Shown piece by piece: positions 52,966-64,000 of a stretch of 64,000 bases of DNA. Position 1 is the first letter of the stretch, and every line of letters begins with the position of its first letter. The notes under the pieces were generated by a model that made no database searches, was not told the origin of the DNA, and was given only the letters and a program-made list of their open reading frames with translations. Source of the stretch: an uncultured Verrucomicrobiae bacterium (GTDB lineage Bacteria > Verrucomicrobiota > Verrucomicrobiia > JADLBR01 > CALLMV01); the NCBI GenBank assembly GCA_938005615.1, contig CALLMV010000012.1:1-64000 (forward strand). The letters are read 5' to 3'. The position numbers and the translations under genes were made by a program.

Positions 52966-54666
52966 ATGCCTCGCCTAACATCAATCTTCACAATCTTCCT
53001 TGTCGGGTTACAGGGGATTGGGCTGACAGCCAAATCACTATCCATTGTATCTGTCATCAGCGAAGTCACCGTGTATTCCGACCGCGCCCTCATCACCCGC
53101 ACAGCCAGCGTGGATGTTGAACCAGGAGAAAATATTTTGGAATTTCCTGGCCTGCCCCTTGCGTTGGACGACAACTCCGTGAGGGTCAACTCCCTGAATG
53201 CGCCGGGCATCAAGCTGGAAAGCATCGAGGTTCGCCCCGTAAAGCCCGCCGAAAAACCCGTGGATACCAAACGCCTTGAAGACCAGCTTCAGGCCCTCCA
53301 GGATCAACATTCCCTCCTGCGCCAGCGGCTCGAAAACAACACCCGCCGCTCACAATACCTCAACACTCTTGCAGACCGCGTCCAGAACCTCATATCCCCT
53401 GGGAAAGAGAACAAAATTACTCCTGCAGAACTGCGCGAATACCTCGAGCTCCAGGGCGGAGAAGACCTCGCACTCCGCGAAGCCCGCCACACCATTGAGA
53501 TCAATATGCGCGCCGTGGAACAACAAATCAAAGAACTGCGCGAACAACTCGACGACACCAAACGCGGCAACCCCGTCACCACGAAAAAAGTCGTCATCGT
53601 CCTCACTGCCGAAGAACAAATCACCGTGCCCATCCGTGTCTCCTACGTGATGACCGGGGCCTCTTGGACGCCCGTGTATGACTTCCGCTCCGACCTCGCC
53701 CGCAACAAAGTCGAACTTCGATACTACGCCAACGTCTCCCAAAACACCGGCGAGGACTGGAACAACGTCATGCTCACCCTCTCCACAGCGCGCCCCAACA
53801 TCGGAGCACGCATGGGGGAGCTCACTCCATGGAAAATCACGACACGGCCGCCTTTTGTCGCTAACGAAATAGCATTGCAAACAACCCCAGCTCTTGCTCG
53901 ATCACAAACTGACGAATCGCGTCGAGTGGCTCGTTTGCGTGCCGGTGCAGGGAATGCAGACGGAATCGCCGGGGATATTAGCGAGGATGCTGCACAAGAG
54001 GCATCCGCTGCGCCGAGGCCTATGGAAGTCTCACAAGCACTCACTGAAGAGCTGGGCACCGCGATGGTGTTTCGCGTGCCTATCGCCGCCACCATCCCGA
54101 GTGACTCACGGCCGCGCCGATCCACCATCGCCGTCACCGAACTGGACGCAAAATTCCGCCACATCACCACGCCGCGCTTAGTCTCCGCCGTCTTCATCGA
54201 AGCACAGCTCACCAACGGCAAAGAAGCCCTCCTCCCTGGAGAGACCAACCTCTTCATGGGCGACGATTATCTAGGCAAGGGGCGGCTGAACTTCGTGGCT
54301 GCCAACGCCCCATTCACCGTGCTGCTGGGCGTGGATGACGCCGTGAAAATCAAACGCGACCCCACGGTGAGCAGCGAGGAAGTCAGCGGCCTGTTGGGCA
54401 AGCGCAAGGAAATCACCCGCGGCTTTCGCATTGAGGCCACCAACTTTCGAAGCAATCCCATCGACCTGGTGGTGCGCGACCAAGTGCCCGTTTCCGGTGA
54501 AGGTGATCTGAACGTGCGTGTGGACTGGAATCCGCGCCCCGCAAAACTGGCGGATGATACCGGCATTGCGGAATGGAACATCGCATTGAAACCCGGCGAA
54601 AAATCCACGATCGAATTTCGCGTGCGTGTGGATACCAGCCCCAACAACCAAGTTTACGGACTCTGA
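52966..54666 (+). CDS. MuiA-family protein (DUF4139, mucoidy inhibitor-like)
   Basis: 566 residues. A weak signal peptide (about 1-22) precedes an N-terminal DUF4140-like region (ISEVTVYSDRALITRTASV through EVRPVKPAEKPVD), a coiled coil (about 100-205) and a C-terminal DUF4139 domain: VSYVMTGASWTPVYDFRSD, VSQNTGEDWNNVMLTLSTARP and the terminal VSGEGDLNVRVDWNPR. This order is that of mucoidy inhibitor A family proteins. The upstream sequence TTGGCA, 18 bases, TAAAGA, then five bases before the ATG suggests a very short or absent leader. Biochemical role is unknown. Confidence 0.88.
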   Translation: MPRLTSIFTIFLVGLQGIGLTAKSLSIVSVISEVTVYSDRALITRTASVDVEPGENILEFPGLPLALDDNSVRVNSLNAPGIKLESIEVRPVKPAEKPVDTKRLEDQLQALQDQHSLLRQRLENNTRRSQYLNTLADRVQNLISPGKENKITPAELREYLELQGGEDLALREARHTIEINMRAVEQQIKELREQLDDTKRGNPVTTKKVVIVLTAEEQITVPIRVSYVMTGASWTPVYDFRSDLARNKVELRYYANVSQNTGEDWNNVMLTLSTARPNIGARMGELTPWKITTRPPFVANEIALQTTPALARSQTDESRRVARLRAGAGNADGIAGDISEDAAQEASAAPRPMEVSQALTEELGTAMVFRVPIAATIPSDSRPRRSTIAVTELDAKFRHITTPRLVSAVFIEAQLTNGKEALLPGETNLFMGDDYLGKGRLNFVAANAPFTVLLGVDDAVKIKRDPTVSSEEVSGLLGKRKEITRGFRIEATNFRSNPIDLVVRDQVPVSGEGDLNVRVDWNPRPAKLADDTGIAEWNIALKPGEKSTIEFRVRVDTSPNNQVYGL

Positions 54667-54720
54667 GCATTGCAAAGCGCAACGTGGCTCTGCACTGAGC
54701 CGCCTGAAAATCTTTGAGAG

Positions 54721-55527
54721 TTACTCCTCGTTACGCACGGGGTTGGTGAGCGCGCCAATCCCGTCAATCTCGATTGTCACTTCGTCGCCGGGCTTCAGCC
54801 AGACGGGCGGTTTACGTGCCATGCCCACCCCCTCGGGAGTGCCAGTGAGGATGACGGTGCCCGCAGGCAACGTGGTGCTGCCGCTGAAGGCCGCGATGAT
54901 TTGCGCAACGGAAAAAATCATGTCGCCCGTGTGAGATTCCTGCATCGTTTGTCCGTTGAGGCGGGTGCGGATGCCGAGGCGTTGCGGATCGGGGATCTCG
55001 TCGGTCGTGACCAGGCAGGGGCCAAGCGGGCAAAAGGTGTCGAAGTATTTCCCGCGCGTCCACTGGCCGCCGCCGCCGAGCTTGAGCTGCCAGTCGCGCG
55101 CGGAGACATCGTTGGCGCAAGTGTATCCCAGCACGTAACTGAGAGCGTTTTCTGGGGTCGCGTTTTTGCAGTCGCGCCCGATCACTACGGCCAGCTCGCA
55201 TTCGTAGTCCACCTCGTGGCTGGCGAGGCGTGTGGGGATGAGGATGGCGTCTCCCGGGCCGCAAGCGCAGTTGATGCCCTTGGCAAAGAGGATGGGGCGT
55301 TCAGGAGCTTTCGCGCCCGTCTCCTCGGCATGACGGCGGTAGTTCAGCCCGGTGCCAAGAATTTGCACGGGCGCGACTGGCGCGAGCAGTTTGGCGATCT
55401 GGGCTTTTTCAGAGGTGACGGTGTGCCCCCCGAAGATAGAGCCTTCGATGCGCAGTGCGCTGCCATCAGGCTGTTGAACTCCATAAAAAATTTTCCCGTC
55501 GGGCTGTTGGTAGCGGATAATGATCAT
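54721..55527 (-). CDS. Fumarylacetoacetate hydrolase family protein
   Basis: 268 residues. GTGLNYRRHAEETG, the metal-binding Glu pair in HEVDYECELAVVIGRD, YTCANDVSARDWQ with the metal Asp, and STTLPAGTVILTGTPEGVG are the FAH signature. Family members hydrolyse or decarboxylate 2-oxo acids such as acylpyruvates. Substrate cannot be read from sequence. ATG at 55527; 219 bases of non-coding DNA separate it from rpsI upstream, so it probably has its own promoter. Confidence 0.92.
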   Translation of the reverse strand: MIIIRYQQPDGKIFYGVQQPDGSALRIEGSIFGGHTVTSEKAQIAKLLAPVAPVQILGTGLNYRRHAEETGAKAPERPILFAKGINCACGPGDAILIPTRLASHEVDYECELAVVIGRDCKNATPENALSYVLGYTCANDVSARDWQLKLGGGGQWTRGKYFDTFCPLGPCLVTTDEIPDPQRLGIRTRLNGQTMQESHTGDMIFSVAQIIAAFSGSTTLPAGTVILTGTPEGVGMARKPPVWLKPGDEVTIEIDGIGALTNPVRNEE

Positions 55528-55746
55528 TTTTCAGCAATGGTATAGCGATCAAGGCTGCACTAAGAAATGAATTTGCGTGGGTTAGGGAAATTAACTTCAC
55601 CTCTGCCGTGTATGGGATGATTTAAGAGAGATTCTTTTCTGCAAATTAAAGTTCGTTTTAATTTATTGATTGTGCGCGAAAATATGTTAGGCCTTCAGTT
55701 AATAAGGCTCGCTTTGGTGGGAAAAAAGTTATAAAAGATCTGAAGC

Positions 55747-56151
55747 TTAGCGCTTGGAGAATTGGAAGCGTTTGCGTGCGCCAGGCTGGCCAGATTTCTT
55801 ACGCTCTTTCTCGCGAGGGTCGCGGGTGAGGTAGCCAGCAGCCTTGATTTTGGGTTTGAGGTTCTCGTCTAGCTTAAGAAGCGCGCGTGCAATGGCGTGC
55901 CGCACAGCGCCAGCTTGCCCATCGAGTCCGCCACCTTTTACACGGATTTTTACATCGAAGTCTTTCTGCGGGCCAGCCAAACGAAGGGAAGCGGTGGCGG
56001 TGTCTTGTTGGGTAGTCGTGACGAAATAGTCTGCGAAATCACGCCCATTGACAGTGATGTTTCCTGTGCCTTTGGATAACCAGACAGATGCCGTAGCGCG
56101 TTTGCGGCGACCGGTAGCTTGATGGCGATCGGAAGTTGTTGATGTGCTCAT
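55747..56151 (-). CDS. rpsI: 30S ribosomal protein S9
   Basis: 134 residues. ATGRRKRATASVWLSKGTG near the start, VKGGGLDGQAGAVRHAIARAL and the C-terminal RKKSGQPGARKRFQFSKR are S9 signature sequences; the basic C-terminal tail reaches the P-site tRNA in ribosome structures. It follows rplM by six bases in the conserved rplM-rpsI order. The C-terminus ends FSKR, as expected. Confidence 0.97.
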   Translation of the reverse strand: MSTSTTSDRHQATGRRKRATASVWLSKGTGNITVNGRDFADYFVTTTQQDTATASLRLAGPQKDFDVKIRVKGGGLDGQAGAVRHAIARALLKLDENLKPKIKAAGYLTRDPREKERKKSGQPGARKRFQFSKR

Positions 56152-56157
56152 GAAATG

Positions 56158-56586
56158 TTAAATTTTGACTGGTTCAGGGGATTGCGCCTCGTGGGGGTGC
56201 TTATCGCCGGCATAGACTTTGAGTTTGGTAAAGATACGACGGCCAAGTCGGTTATGCGGAATCATGCCGCGCACGGCTCGTTCTATAACGATTTCGGGAT
56301 GTCTTGCGAGCCGATCTTTAAAGCTTTCGATCTTTTCTCCGCCGATGTAGCCGGAGTAGGACATGTATTGTTTCTGCGTGTATTTTTTGCCAGAGACGGT
56401 CACTTTATCAGCATTTATGACCACAACAAAGTCGCCAGTGTCAACATGTGGGGTAAATGTAACTTTGTCTTTGCCGCGGAGAATAGTAGCGGCTTTCTCG
56501 GCCACCTTGCCGAGGATCTGGTTTTCAGCGTCGATGAGATACCATTTCCGCTGCTGATCTTCTTTTTTTGCGCTAAACGTTTTCAT
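56158..56586 (-). CDS. rplM: 50S ribosomal protein L13
   Basis: 142 residues from the ATG at 56586. RKWYLIDAENQILGKVAEKAA, GDFVVVINADKVTVSGKK, RHPEIVIERAVRGMIPHN and LKVYAGDKHPHEAQSPEP are L13 motifs. The frame is open 51 bases upstream, but that stretch is unlike the family. It is followed directly by rpsI. No ribosome site is obvious before the ATG. Confidence 0.97.
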   Translation of the reverse strand: MKTFSAKKEDQQRKWYLIDAENQILGKVAEKAATILRGKDKVTFTPHVDTGDFVVVINADKVTVSGKKYTQKQYMSYSGYIGGEKIESFKDRLARHPEIVIERAVRGMIPHNRLGRRIFTKLKVYAGDKHPHEAQSPEPVKI

Positions 56587-56656
56587 TTCGAGGACAAGTG
56601 AGCTAGAAACACAACACCAAGCAACCAGAGTGGTCAAGCGAATTTTGGGATGATGT

Positions 56657-57280
56657 TTAGGTCATGTTCTGATTGGTAAGCCAGCGTACCAATTTTTTCA
56701 TGGCCTCTGCACGGTGTGAGATGGTGTTTTTCACTTGGGCGGGGAGTTCCGCAAATGTGCGTCCGTCACTGATAAAGGCAAGTTCTGGGCGGCTATCCGG
56801 CACAAAAAGCGGATCATACCCGAAGCCACCTACACCGCGAGCTGTGTTCAAAATCTTACCAAATACGCGCCCCTCCGCCTGAAAAATAATTCGGCCATAG
56901 CTAGCCAGTGCCAAGGCGCTGGCAAAGTGTGCTGTGCGAGCACTTTCTTCTACACTGGCCAGCTTTTCCAGCAAAAGGGTATTGTTTGCTGCGTCGTCAC
57001 CATGAGTGCCTGCGAATCGCGCGGAGTTCACGCCGGGAGCTCCGCCGAGCGCGTCCACGCACAGGCCGGAGTCGTCCGCGAGGCAGAATTCCCCGGTGTG
57101 CTCGGAAGCAGCGATTGCTTTAATCGCGGCATTCTCTGCAAAAGTGCTGCCCGTCTCCTCGGGCACAGGCGCCGGTGCAAAGTCCCCGAGGGTGAGCACC
57201 TCCACATCACGAAGTAGCTCGGCAAGCTCGCGCGCCTTCTTTGTGTTGTGCGAAGCAAGAACGATGCGGTGAATTTTCAT
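56657..57280 (-). CDS. rdgB: XTP/dITP diphosphatase RdgB (HAM1)
   Basis: 207 residues from the ATG at 57280. LASHNTKKARELAELL, FAENAAIKA, LADDSGLCVDALGGAPG, GVGGFGYDPLFVP and SHRAEAMKKL are the diagnostic HAM1/RdgB segments. It hydrolyses non-canonical purine triphosphates, keeping inosine and xanthosine out of DNA and RNA. The frame is open a further 507 bases upstream, antisense to gatB; that extension is an artefact of codon bias. Upstream of rplM on the same strand and divergent from gatB (75 bases). Confidence 0.96.
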   Translation of the reverse strand: MKIHRIVLASHNTKKARELAELLRDVEVLTLGDFAPAPVPEETGSTFAENAAIKAIAASEHTGEFCLADDSGLCVDALGGAPGVNSARFAGTHGDDAANNTLLLEKLASVEESARTAHFASALALASYGRIIFQAEGRVFGKILNTARGVGGFGYDPLFVPDSRPELAFISDGRTFAELPAQVKNTISHRAEAMKKLVRWLTNQNMT

Positions 57281-57355
57281 GCACTCAGATTGTGAGACAG
57301 ACACTAAAGGCACAAGCCACTTGCGGCTTAGGTCAGGTTGTTTTACCAATCGTTG

Positions 57356-58834
57356 ATGAATTACGTTCCGACCATCGGCCTCGAAGTGCATGTGCAAGTG
57401 CGCACAGCCGCCAAAATGTTCTGCCCCGCCGCCAACAACTTCGGCGATCCGCCTAACACCAACCTTTCTCCCGTCTCTCTGGGTCTGCCCGGCGCGCTGC
57501 CCGTGCCCAACATCGAAGCGGTGAAGAAAACCATCCTCAGCGGCCTCATGCTGGGCTGCGAGATCGCCCCCTACTCCAAATTCGACCGCAAGTCTTACTT
57601 CTACCCCGACATGCCCAAAAACTATCAAATCTCCCAATACGACCTGCCACTCTGCAAGGGTGGGGGAGTCACTCTCGGACGCTTCGCCTACCCCAAGGAG
57701 GTGCAAAAGGAAGACTTCGCGGGTGCAAAAAAACGGGTGCGGCTTATCCGCATTCACCTGGAAGAAGACGTGGGAAAATCCACACATTTTGAAAACAATT
57801 CGGGCCTTGACTACAACCGCGCGGGTGCCCCGCTCATGGAGATCGTCACCGAGCCCGACATCAACTCCCCCGAGGAAGCCTACGCCTTCCTTACTTCACT
57901 CCGCCAGATCATGCAGCAAGCGGGTATCTCCGATGCCGACATGGAAAAGGGCCAACTGCGTTGCGACGTCAACATCTCCGTGCGTCCCGAAGGCAGCGAA
58001 AAATTTGGCACCAAAGTCGAAATCAAAAACATGAACTCCATCTCCGGAGTGCGCCGCGCCATCGCCTACGAGATCCAACGTCAGATCCGCGTGCTGCGTG
58101 AAGGCGGCACCATCCAACAAGAAACCCGCCGCTGGGACGATACGCTAGGCGAGACACAACTCATGCGCACCAAAGAAAGCGCACACGACTACCGCTACTT
58201 CCCTGATCCCGACCTTCTACCTATCCGCACCGACGAGGGCTTGCTCGAGGAAGTGCGCCACCTTGTGCCCGAACTTCCCCTGGAAAAAGAAGCCCGCTAC
58301 CAGCGCGATTTTTGCCTGAGCGAATACGACGCCAGCGTCCTTGCTTCCTTTCCCCACATCGCCGCGTTTTTTGAGGCAGCCGCTTCGGGTCCCGAAACCG
58401 CGAAGCCCTGCGCCAATTTCCTCATCAACGACCTACTTGCGGCACTCGGCACAGAAACCGACGCTTGGGCCTCCGCGAAAATCACCCCGCAGCACTTGGC
58501 CATCGTGGTTGCTCGTGTGGCAGAATCCAAAATTAACAACAAACAAGCCAAAGAAGTCCTCGCCGCACTGATCACCGAAGGCGGCGATCCCGACGCAATC
58601 ATCTCCAAGCGCGGCATGGTGCAAATCAGCGACACGGCACAACTCGAAGCCTGGGCGCGTGAGGCTATCGAAAAGTCCCCTAAGAGCGTGGCCGATTACA
58701 AAGCCGGGAAAATCGCAGCACTTAACGCTATCAAAGGACAAGTGATGAAACTTTCCCAAGGTAAAGCGAACCCTCAACTTGCGGGGGAGATTGTTCAAAA
58801 AATACTCGATCATCAAAAGGAAACCAAAGGCTAA
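57356..58834 (+). CDS. gatB: Aspartyl/glutamyl-tRNA amidotransferase subunit B
   Basis: 492 residues from the ATG at 57356. [64 protein letters not shown] and the C-terminal helical tail ([18 protein letters not shown] and on) are all GatB features. With GatA and GatC it converts mischarged Glu-tRNA-Gln or Asp-tRNA-Asn to the correct aminoacyl-tRNA. gatA and gatC are not in the window. No ribosome site precedes the ATG; a weak promoter (TTGCGG, 17 bases, TACCAA) would start transcription at the ATG. Confidence 0.96.
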   Translation: MNYVPTIGLEVHVQVRTAAKMFCPAANNFGDPPNTNLSPVSLGLPGALPVPNIEAVKKTILSGLMLGCEIAPYSKFDRKSYFYPDMPKNYQISQYDLPLCKGGGVTLGRFAYPKEVQKEDFAGAKKRVRLIRIHLEEDVGKSTHFENNSGLDYNRAGAPLMEIVTEPDINSPEEAYAFLTSLRQIMQQAGISDADMEKGQLRCDVNISVRPEGSEKFGTKVEIKNMNSISGVRRAIAYEIQRQIRVLREGGTIQQETRRWDDTLGETQLMRTKESAHDYRYFPDPDLLPIRTDEGLLEEVRHLVPELPLEKEARYQRDFCLSEYDASVLASFPHIAAFFEAAASGPETAKPCANFLINDLLAALGTETDAWASAKITPQHLAIVVARVAESKINNKQAKEVLAALITEGGDPDAIISKRGMVQISDTAQLEAWAREAIEKSPKSVADYKAGKIAALNAIKGQVMKLSQGKANPQLAGEIVQKILDHQKETKG

Positions 58835-58986
58835 CGTAATTCACTAAGCTCCGTAGAGCCTGTGTCCCCTAATTTTAAAATTGTTGCGGAAAAAATTGTG
58901 TAAAACATGTTTAATTTTCACAAACTTTTTCACTAATTTGCTTACAAAGTTAGCATTGCCTGTATCACTATTTATGCAGTTACAAC

Positions 58987-61661
<2,675 letters not shown>

Positions 61662-61667
61662 GCGTCA

Positions 61668-62330
61668 TTAATGTTTGAGGAACTTAAGAGCCAGAAATCC
61701 GAGCACAGCCAGAATCACAAACACAAAGCTCGCCCACTCAAAATGCTTCTCTAAAAACTTCCGGATCCTTACACCAAAAAAGCGAATCAGCAGAGCCACT
61801 GCAAAAAAACGAATCCCTCTCCCGACGAGAGAAAAGACGAATAATGACCAAGGACTGTAGTGAAATACACCCGAAGCAATTGTAAAAATCTTGTAGGGTA
61901 TGGGCGTGATTGCAGCTACCAGCACTGCAACAGCACCCCATTCATCGTACAAAGCTTGGGCTGCGGCCATTTTCTCTCCGCCGCTGTAAAACTCTACGAT
62001 CGGCTTGCCCACTGACTCGTAAAGCCCCCAGCCGATGAGCCAACCAAAGACCCCTCCCACAGCCGATGCTACCGTACACCAAAATGCATACAAAAACCAT
62101 TTCTTGGGCTTGGTAAAACACATTGCCAGCAACAAGACATCCGGCGGAATGGGAAAAAAGGAAGACTCTGTGAAGGAAAGGATGATCAAAGCAGGTAATG
62201 CGTACTTTGTATCTGCCCAGTGAATCGTCCAATCGTAAAGCCGGCGCAGTGCACCGCGTTTTGCAACAGCTTTAGTGGATGGTTGTGTCTGTTCAATTTG
62301 AGAGTTCGCAGGCGCAGGAGTTTCTGACAT
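61668..62330 (-). CDS. YqaA/DedA-like membrane protein
   Basis: 220 residues from the ATG at 62330. A polar N-terminal part of about 40 residues is followed by four or five membrane segments. The stretches LPALIILSFTESSFFPIPPDVLL, TVASAVGGVFGWLIGWGLYE and VAAITPIPYKIFTIASGVF, the last with the conserved Pro and Lys, identify the SNARE-associated (DedA/YqaA) family of lipid or ion transporters of the cytoplasmic membrane. It is six bases upstream of comM. An upstream start at 62360 would add ten residues. Confidence 0.88.
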   Translation of the reverse strand: MSETPAPANSQIEQTQPSTKAVAKRGALRRLYDWTIHWADTKYALPALIILSFTESSFFPIPPDVLLLAMCFTKPKKWFLYAFWCTVASAVGGVFGWLIGWGLYESVGKPIVEFYSGGEKMAAAQALYDEWGAVAVLVAAITPIPYKIFTIASGVFHYSPWSLFVFSLVGRGIRFFAVALLIRFFGVRIRKFLEKHFEWASFVFVILAVLGFLALKFLKH

Positions 62331-62536
62331 CGCCCGCAAGTTGAGCCTTTTAGCACGCAAAGAAAAGAAAAAGTCTAAGTTCCTTTATTAACCTTTTGTG
62401 TAGAATCCAAAGGACAACCTTGCCCTTATGCAAATTGTGTTTCAGCGTCCAGTTAAATAAATATGGACGAAATTTATTTTTAAAAACTAACTTTCTACAA
62501 CACTAGCACTTTATTTTTGCATAACAACTACTTGGA

Positions 62537-62555
62537 GGCATAAATATTATATGCC
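62537..62555. repeat. Inverted repeat just upstream of tRNA-Arg
   Basis: GGCATA-N7-TATGCC, ending one base before the tRNA gene. The loop is AT-only. It lies where the tRNA promoter -10 region should be and could be an operator or a processing signal; alternatively a chance palindrome in AT-rich DNA. Confidence 0.3.
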
Positions 62556-62556
62556 T

Positions 62557-62629
62557 GGCCCCGTAGCTCAGGGGATAGAGCAGAGGTTTCCTAAACCTTT
62601 GGTCGGCCGTTCGATTCGGCCCGGGGCCG
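62557..62629 (+). tRNA. tRNA-Arg (anticodon CCU)
   Basis: A complete cloverleaf of 73 bases. Acceptor GGCCCCG (62557-62563) pairs with CGGGGCC (62622-62628), the D stem is GCTC/GAGC, the anticodon stem GAGGT/ACCTT with loop TTCCTAA places CCT at 62590-62592, and the T arm is GGCCG-TTCGATT-CGGCC. The discriminator base is G. CCA is not encoded. It reads AGG codons. Confidence 0.96.
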
Positions 62630-62785
62630 CTCACCCATTTCTCAGCTTACCCTTGCACCTCAGTAGAGTGACTCTGTGAGAAAACCAACCTAAAACAACC
62701 AACTAATTACGACACAAAAACCTTGCCGCGCCACACGGGCCACCTAAGCTTGGCATTGAACTCAAATATTCGAATAACTTCGGCC

Positions 62786-63346
62786 ATGACAAAACAAAAC
62801 TTCAAACAAGCAACCCCTTCCGCAACCCTCCTCCTTCTCGCGACAATCAGCTTACTTCTGATTGGCACACCCGCAGCGCACACTAGCGAAAACCACGACG
62901 CACCACCAGCAGCAGCGAAACTGGACGACTCCACTTGGAAAGCAAGCGCCTCAATCGACTACTACCCCAACGGCAACATCTTCCTCTCCCAAGACAAACC
63001 CTGCCTGATCATCAACCTTTACACAGCAAGTGCTGAAGAGGACTCCGTCAGCATGATGATCACCGTGACTGACTTCAAACCCCAACCCGGCAACTTCGCC
63101 GACACCATGAAAGTGCAACTCACCAGCAACCCCAAAGACATCTTCGCCGGTTACCAGCACGACCTTCCCGAACAAAAAACCGACTTCACCTTTGAAATCA
63201 CAGATTGGGAATCCACCTCCGAAACTTCTGCTCAGCTCTCCGCAAAATTCTCCGGCACCCTGAGAGGCATCCTGGGCAAAAAAGACGTCCTCGTCACCGA
63301 CGGCGTCATCCAGAAAGCCCGGGTCCGCGTCAATCTAGAAAACTAA
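62786..63346 (+). CDS. Hypothetical secreted protein, 186 aa
   Basis: From the ATG at 62786. A hydrophobic signal segment (LLLLATISLLLIGTPAAHT) is followed by a soluble domain of about 145 residues (STWKASASIDYYPNGNIFLS, SMMITVTDFKPQPGNF, DFTFEITDWESTSETSAQL), predominantly beta-strand. No family recognised. Codons are strongly C-ended, like the TPR and glgP genes. A structured AT-rich terminator region follows. Stands alone between the tRNA gene and a convergent TauE gene. Confidence 0.8.
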   Translation: MTKQNFKQATPSATLLLLATISLLLIGTPAAHTSENHDAPPAAAKLDDSTWKASASIDYYPNGNIFLSQDKPCLIINLYTASAEEDSVSMMITVTDFKPQPGNFADTMKVQLTSNPKDIFAGYQHDLPEQKTDFTFEITDWESTSETSAQLSAKFSGTLRGILGKKDVLVTDGVIQKARVRVNLEN

Positions 63347-63396
63347 CCGCATTCTGTCAGCCCGCACCAAGCGCCGCTAGACAGTAAATGTATCTG

Positions 63397-63467
63397 AGTT
63401 AGCTAAATGATTTTTTTACTAAATCATAATATATGTATATTTTAATATACTTATATCTAACTTTTTT
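63397..63467 (+). terminator. Structured AT-rich terminator-like element
   Basis: Outer arms AGTTAG (63397-63402) and CTAACT (63457-63462) enclose two inner hairpins, ATGATTT-N7-AAATCAT (63407-63427) and GTATAT-TTTA-ATATAC (63435-63450). A run of T follows the outer arm. It lies downstream of the secreted-protein gene and could terminate it as a three-way-junction RNA. Confidence 0.5.
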
Positions 63468-63498
63468 AGCCGCGGAAGTCACACTCTTTACGCACAAA

Positions 63499-64000
63499 TT
63501 AAAAAATCGTGCGCAACAGAATCCAAATCGCTGTCAGTATGACGAACACTGAAAACATCCGGCGCAGAGCCGCCGCGGAAAGCCTCGCCTTAAAATGAAC
63601 TCCCAGCGACATCCCTACACCGGCGCCAGCCAGAAATAGCGCCGACATCTTAAAATCGACCGCTCCCGCTGTCGCCGCGTTTGCGAAAAACCCCGAAAGG
63701 CTAATCAAAAATATGGCCACGAGTGACGTAGCCAGAGCGTTGCACACCGGCATTGCCGTGACCAAAATCAGCGCTGGCACCACCAGAAACCCGCCCCCTA
63801 CTCCAAAAATCCCCGACAAGATGCCCGTCACGGCGCCTGCCCCGACCAACTTCAGCACACATGCCGGTGTGGGCCGACGCTCGCCCGACGGGTTGGGGCG
63901 GCAGGCGAATCTGCCCAGCTCGGGCGAATCCGCCATACCACCCCAGGAACGCACCCCAATGAAAATCATCAGCGCGGAAAACAACACCAACGTGACCGCC
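63499..64000 (-). CDS. TauE/SafE family permease, C-terminal part (partial)
   Basis: The frame runs past the right edge, so only the C-terminal ~167 residues are seen. Four or five membrane segments with GAGAVTGILSGIFGVGGGFLVVPALIL, the glycine-rich internal repeat of TauE/SafE transporters, and a final segment ILTAIWILLRTIF. Family members are thought to export sulfite or organosulfonate. The polar loop before it (PNPSGERRPTPAC) separates the two halves. Substrate is not decided by sequence. Confidence 0.88.
   Translation of the reverse strand, partial: AVTLVLFSALMIFIGVRSWGGMADSPELGRFACRPNPSGERRPTPACVLKLVGAGAVTGILSGIFGVGGGFLVVPALILVTAMPVCNALATSLVAIFLISLSGFFANAATAGAVDFKMSALFLAGAGVGMSLGVHFKARLSAAALRRMFSVFVILTAIWILLRTIF

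Noticed and set aside
57281-57787. Upstream extension of the rdgB frame
   Set aside because: It is antisense to the conserved start of gatB and unlike any RdgB N-terminus; the ATG at 57280 fits the family.

Overview
The window is bacterial chromosome, dense with genes and dominated by housekeeping functions. The likely source is a member of the Verrucomicrobiota. This is inferred from gene content: a complete division and cell wall (dcw) cluster with a MurC-MurB fusion, a LysM protein inserted between murD and ftsW, a divergent FtsZ with a very long C-terminal linker, and several UVR-domain, DUF4126 and MuiA-type proteins. The DNPR motif of MurE indicates a meso-diaminopimelate peptidoglycan. 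No rRNA, phage, insertion sequence or CRISPR array was seen.

Layout. 1-0.44 kb: tail of a restriction helicase/nuclease cut by the window edge. 0.6-4.0 kb: a pseudouridine synthase converging on hrpB. 4.1-24.9 kb (minus strand): mraZ, two small unannotated-type ORFs, rsmH, ftsL, ftsI, murE, murF, mraY, murD, a LysM gene, ftsW, murG, murC-murB, ddl, ftsQ, ftsA and ftsZ. Most junctions overlap by a few bases, so the cluster is probably one long coupled transcription unit read from a promoter that carries four MraZ boxes at 24.82-24.87 kb. 25-29 kb: a broken secreted-protein gene, a CbiX-like chelatase, DUF2237, and an ECF sigma / membrane anti-sigma-like / HtrA-like unit in which the HtrA homologue has lost all three catalytic residues. 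29.1-32.4 kb (plus): ispD and glgP. 33-36.7 kb (minus): queE, parA, pgi, ridA. 36.8-38.2 kb: a TPR protein gene whose promoter implies a leaderless mRNA. 38.8-42.4 kb (minus): an M16 peptidase and a ROK kinase that lacks the usual zinc ligands. 42.5-44.9 kb (plus): rarA and an aldo/keto reductase. 45-52.9 kb (mostly minus): DUF3253, proS, a CAP-domain protein, DUF4126, small translation-related proteins (SUI1/YciH, YqeY) and a UVR-motif protein. 53-54.7 kb: a MuiA-family protein. 54.7-57.3 kb (minus): FAH hydrolase, rpsI, rplM, rdgB. 57.4-58.8 kb: gatB. 59-62.3 kb (minus): tgt, comM, a YqaA-type membrane protein. 62.6 kb: tRNA-Arg(CCU). The window ends in a TauE/SafE permease.

How the genes work together. 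The dcw block supplies every cytoplasmic Mur ligase step after MurA, lipid I and II synthesis (MraY, MurG), septal polymerase and transpeptidase (FtsW, FtsI) and the FtsQ/L/A/Z divisome core. queE and tgt both belong to the queuosine tRNA modification pathway. pgi, the ROK kinase and glgP serve sugar phosphate and glycogen metabolism. The sigma/anti-sigma/degenerate HtrA unit looks like an envelope-stress sensing module.

The most interesting points are the two small coupled ORFs between mraZ and rsmH, the FtsZ with Glu in place of both T7-loop catalytic Asp residues and a linker of roughly 485 residues, and the pseudoprotease in the sigma factor operon. Start codons were moved downstream wherever family length or a ribosome binding site supported it; each case is noted in its entry.
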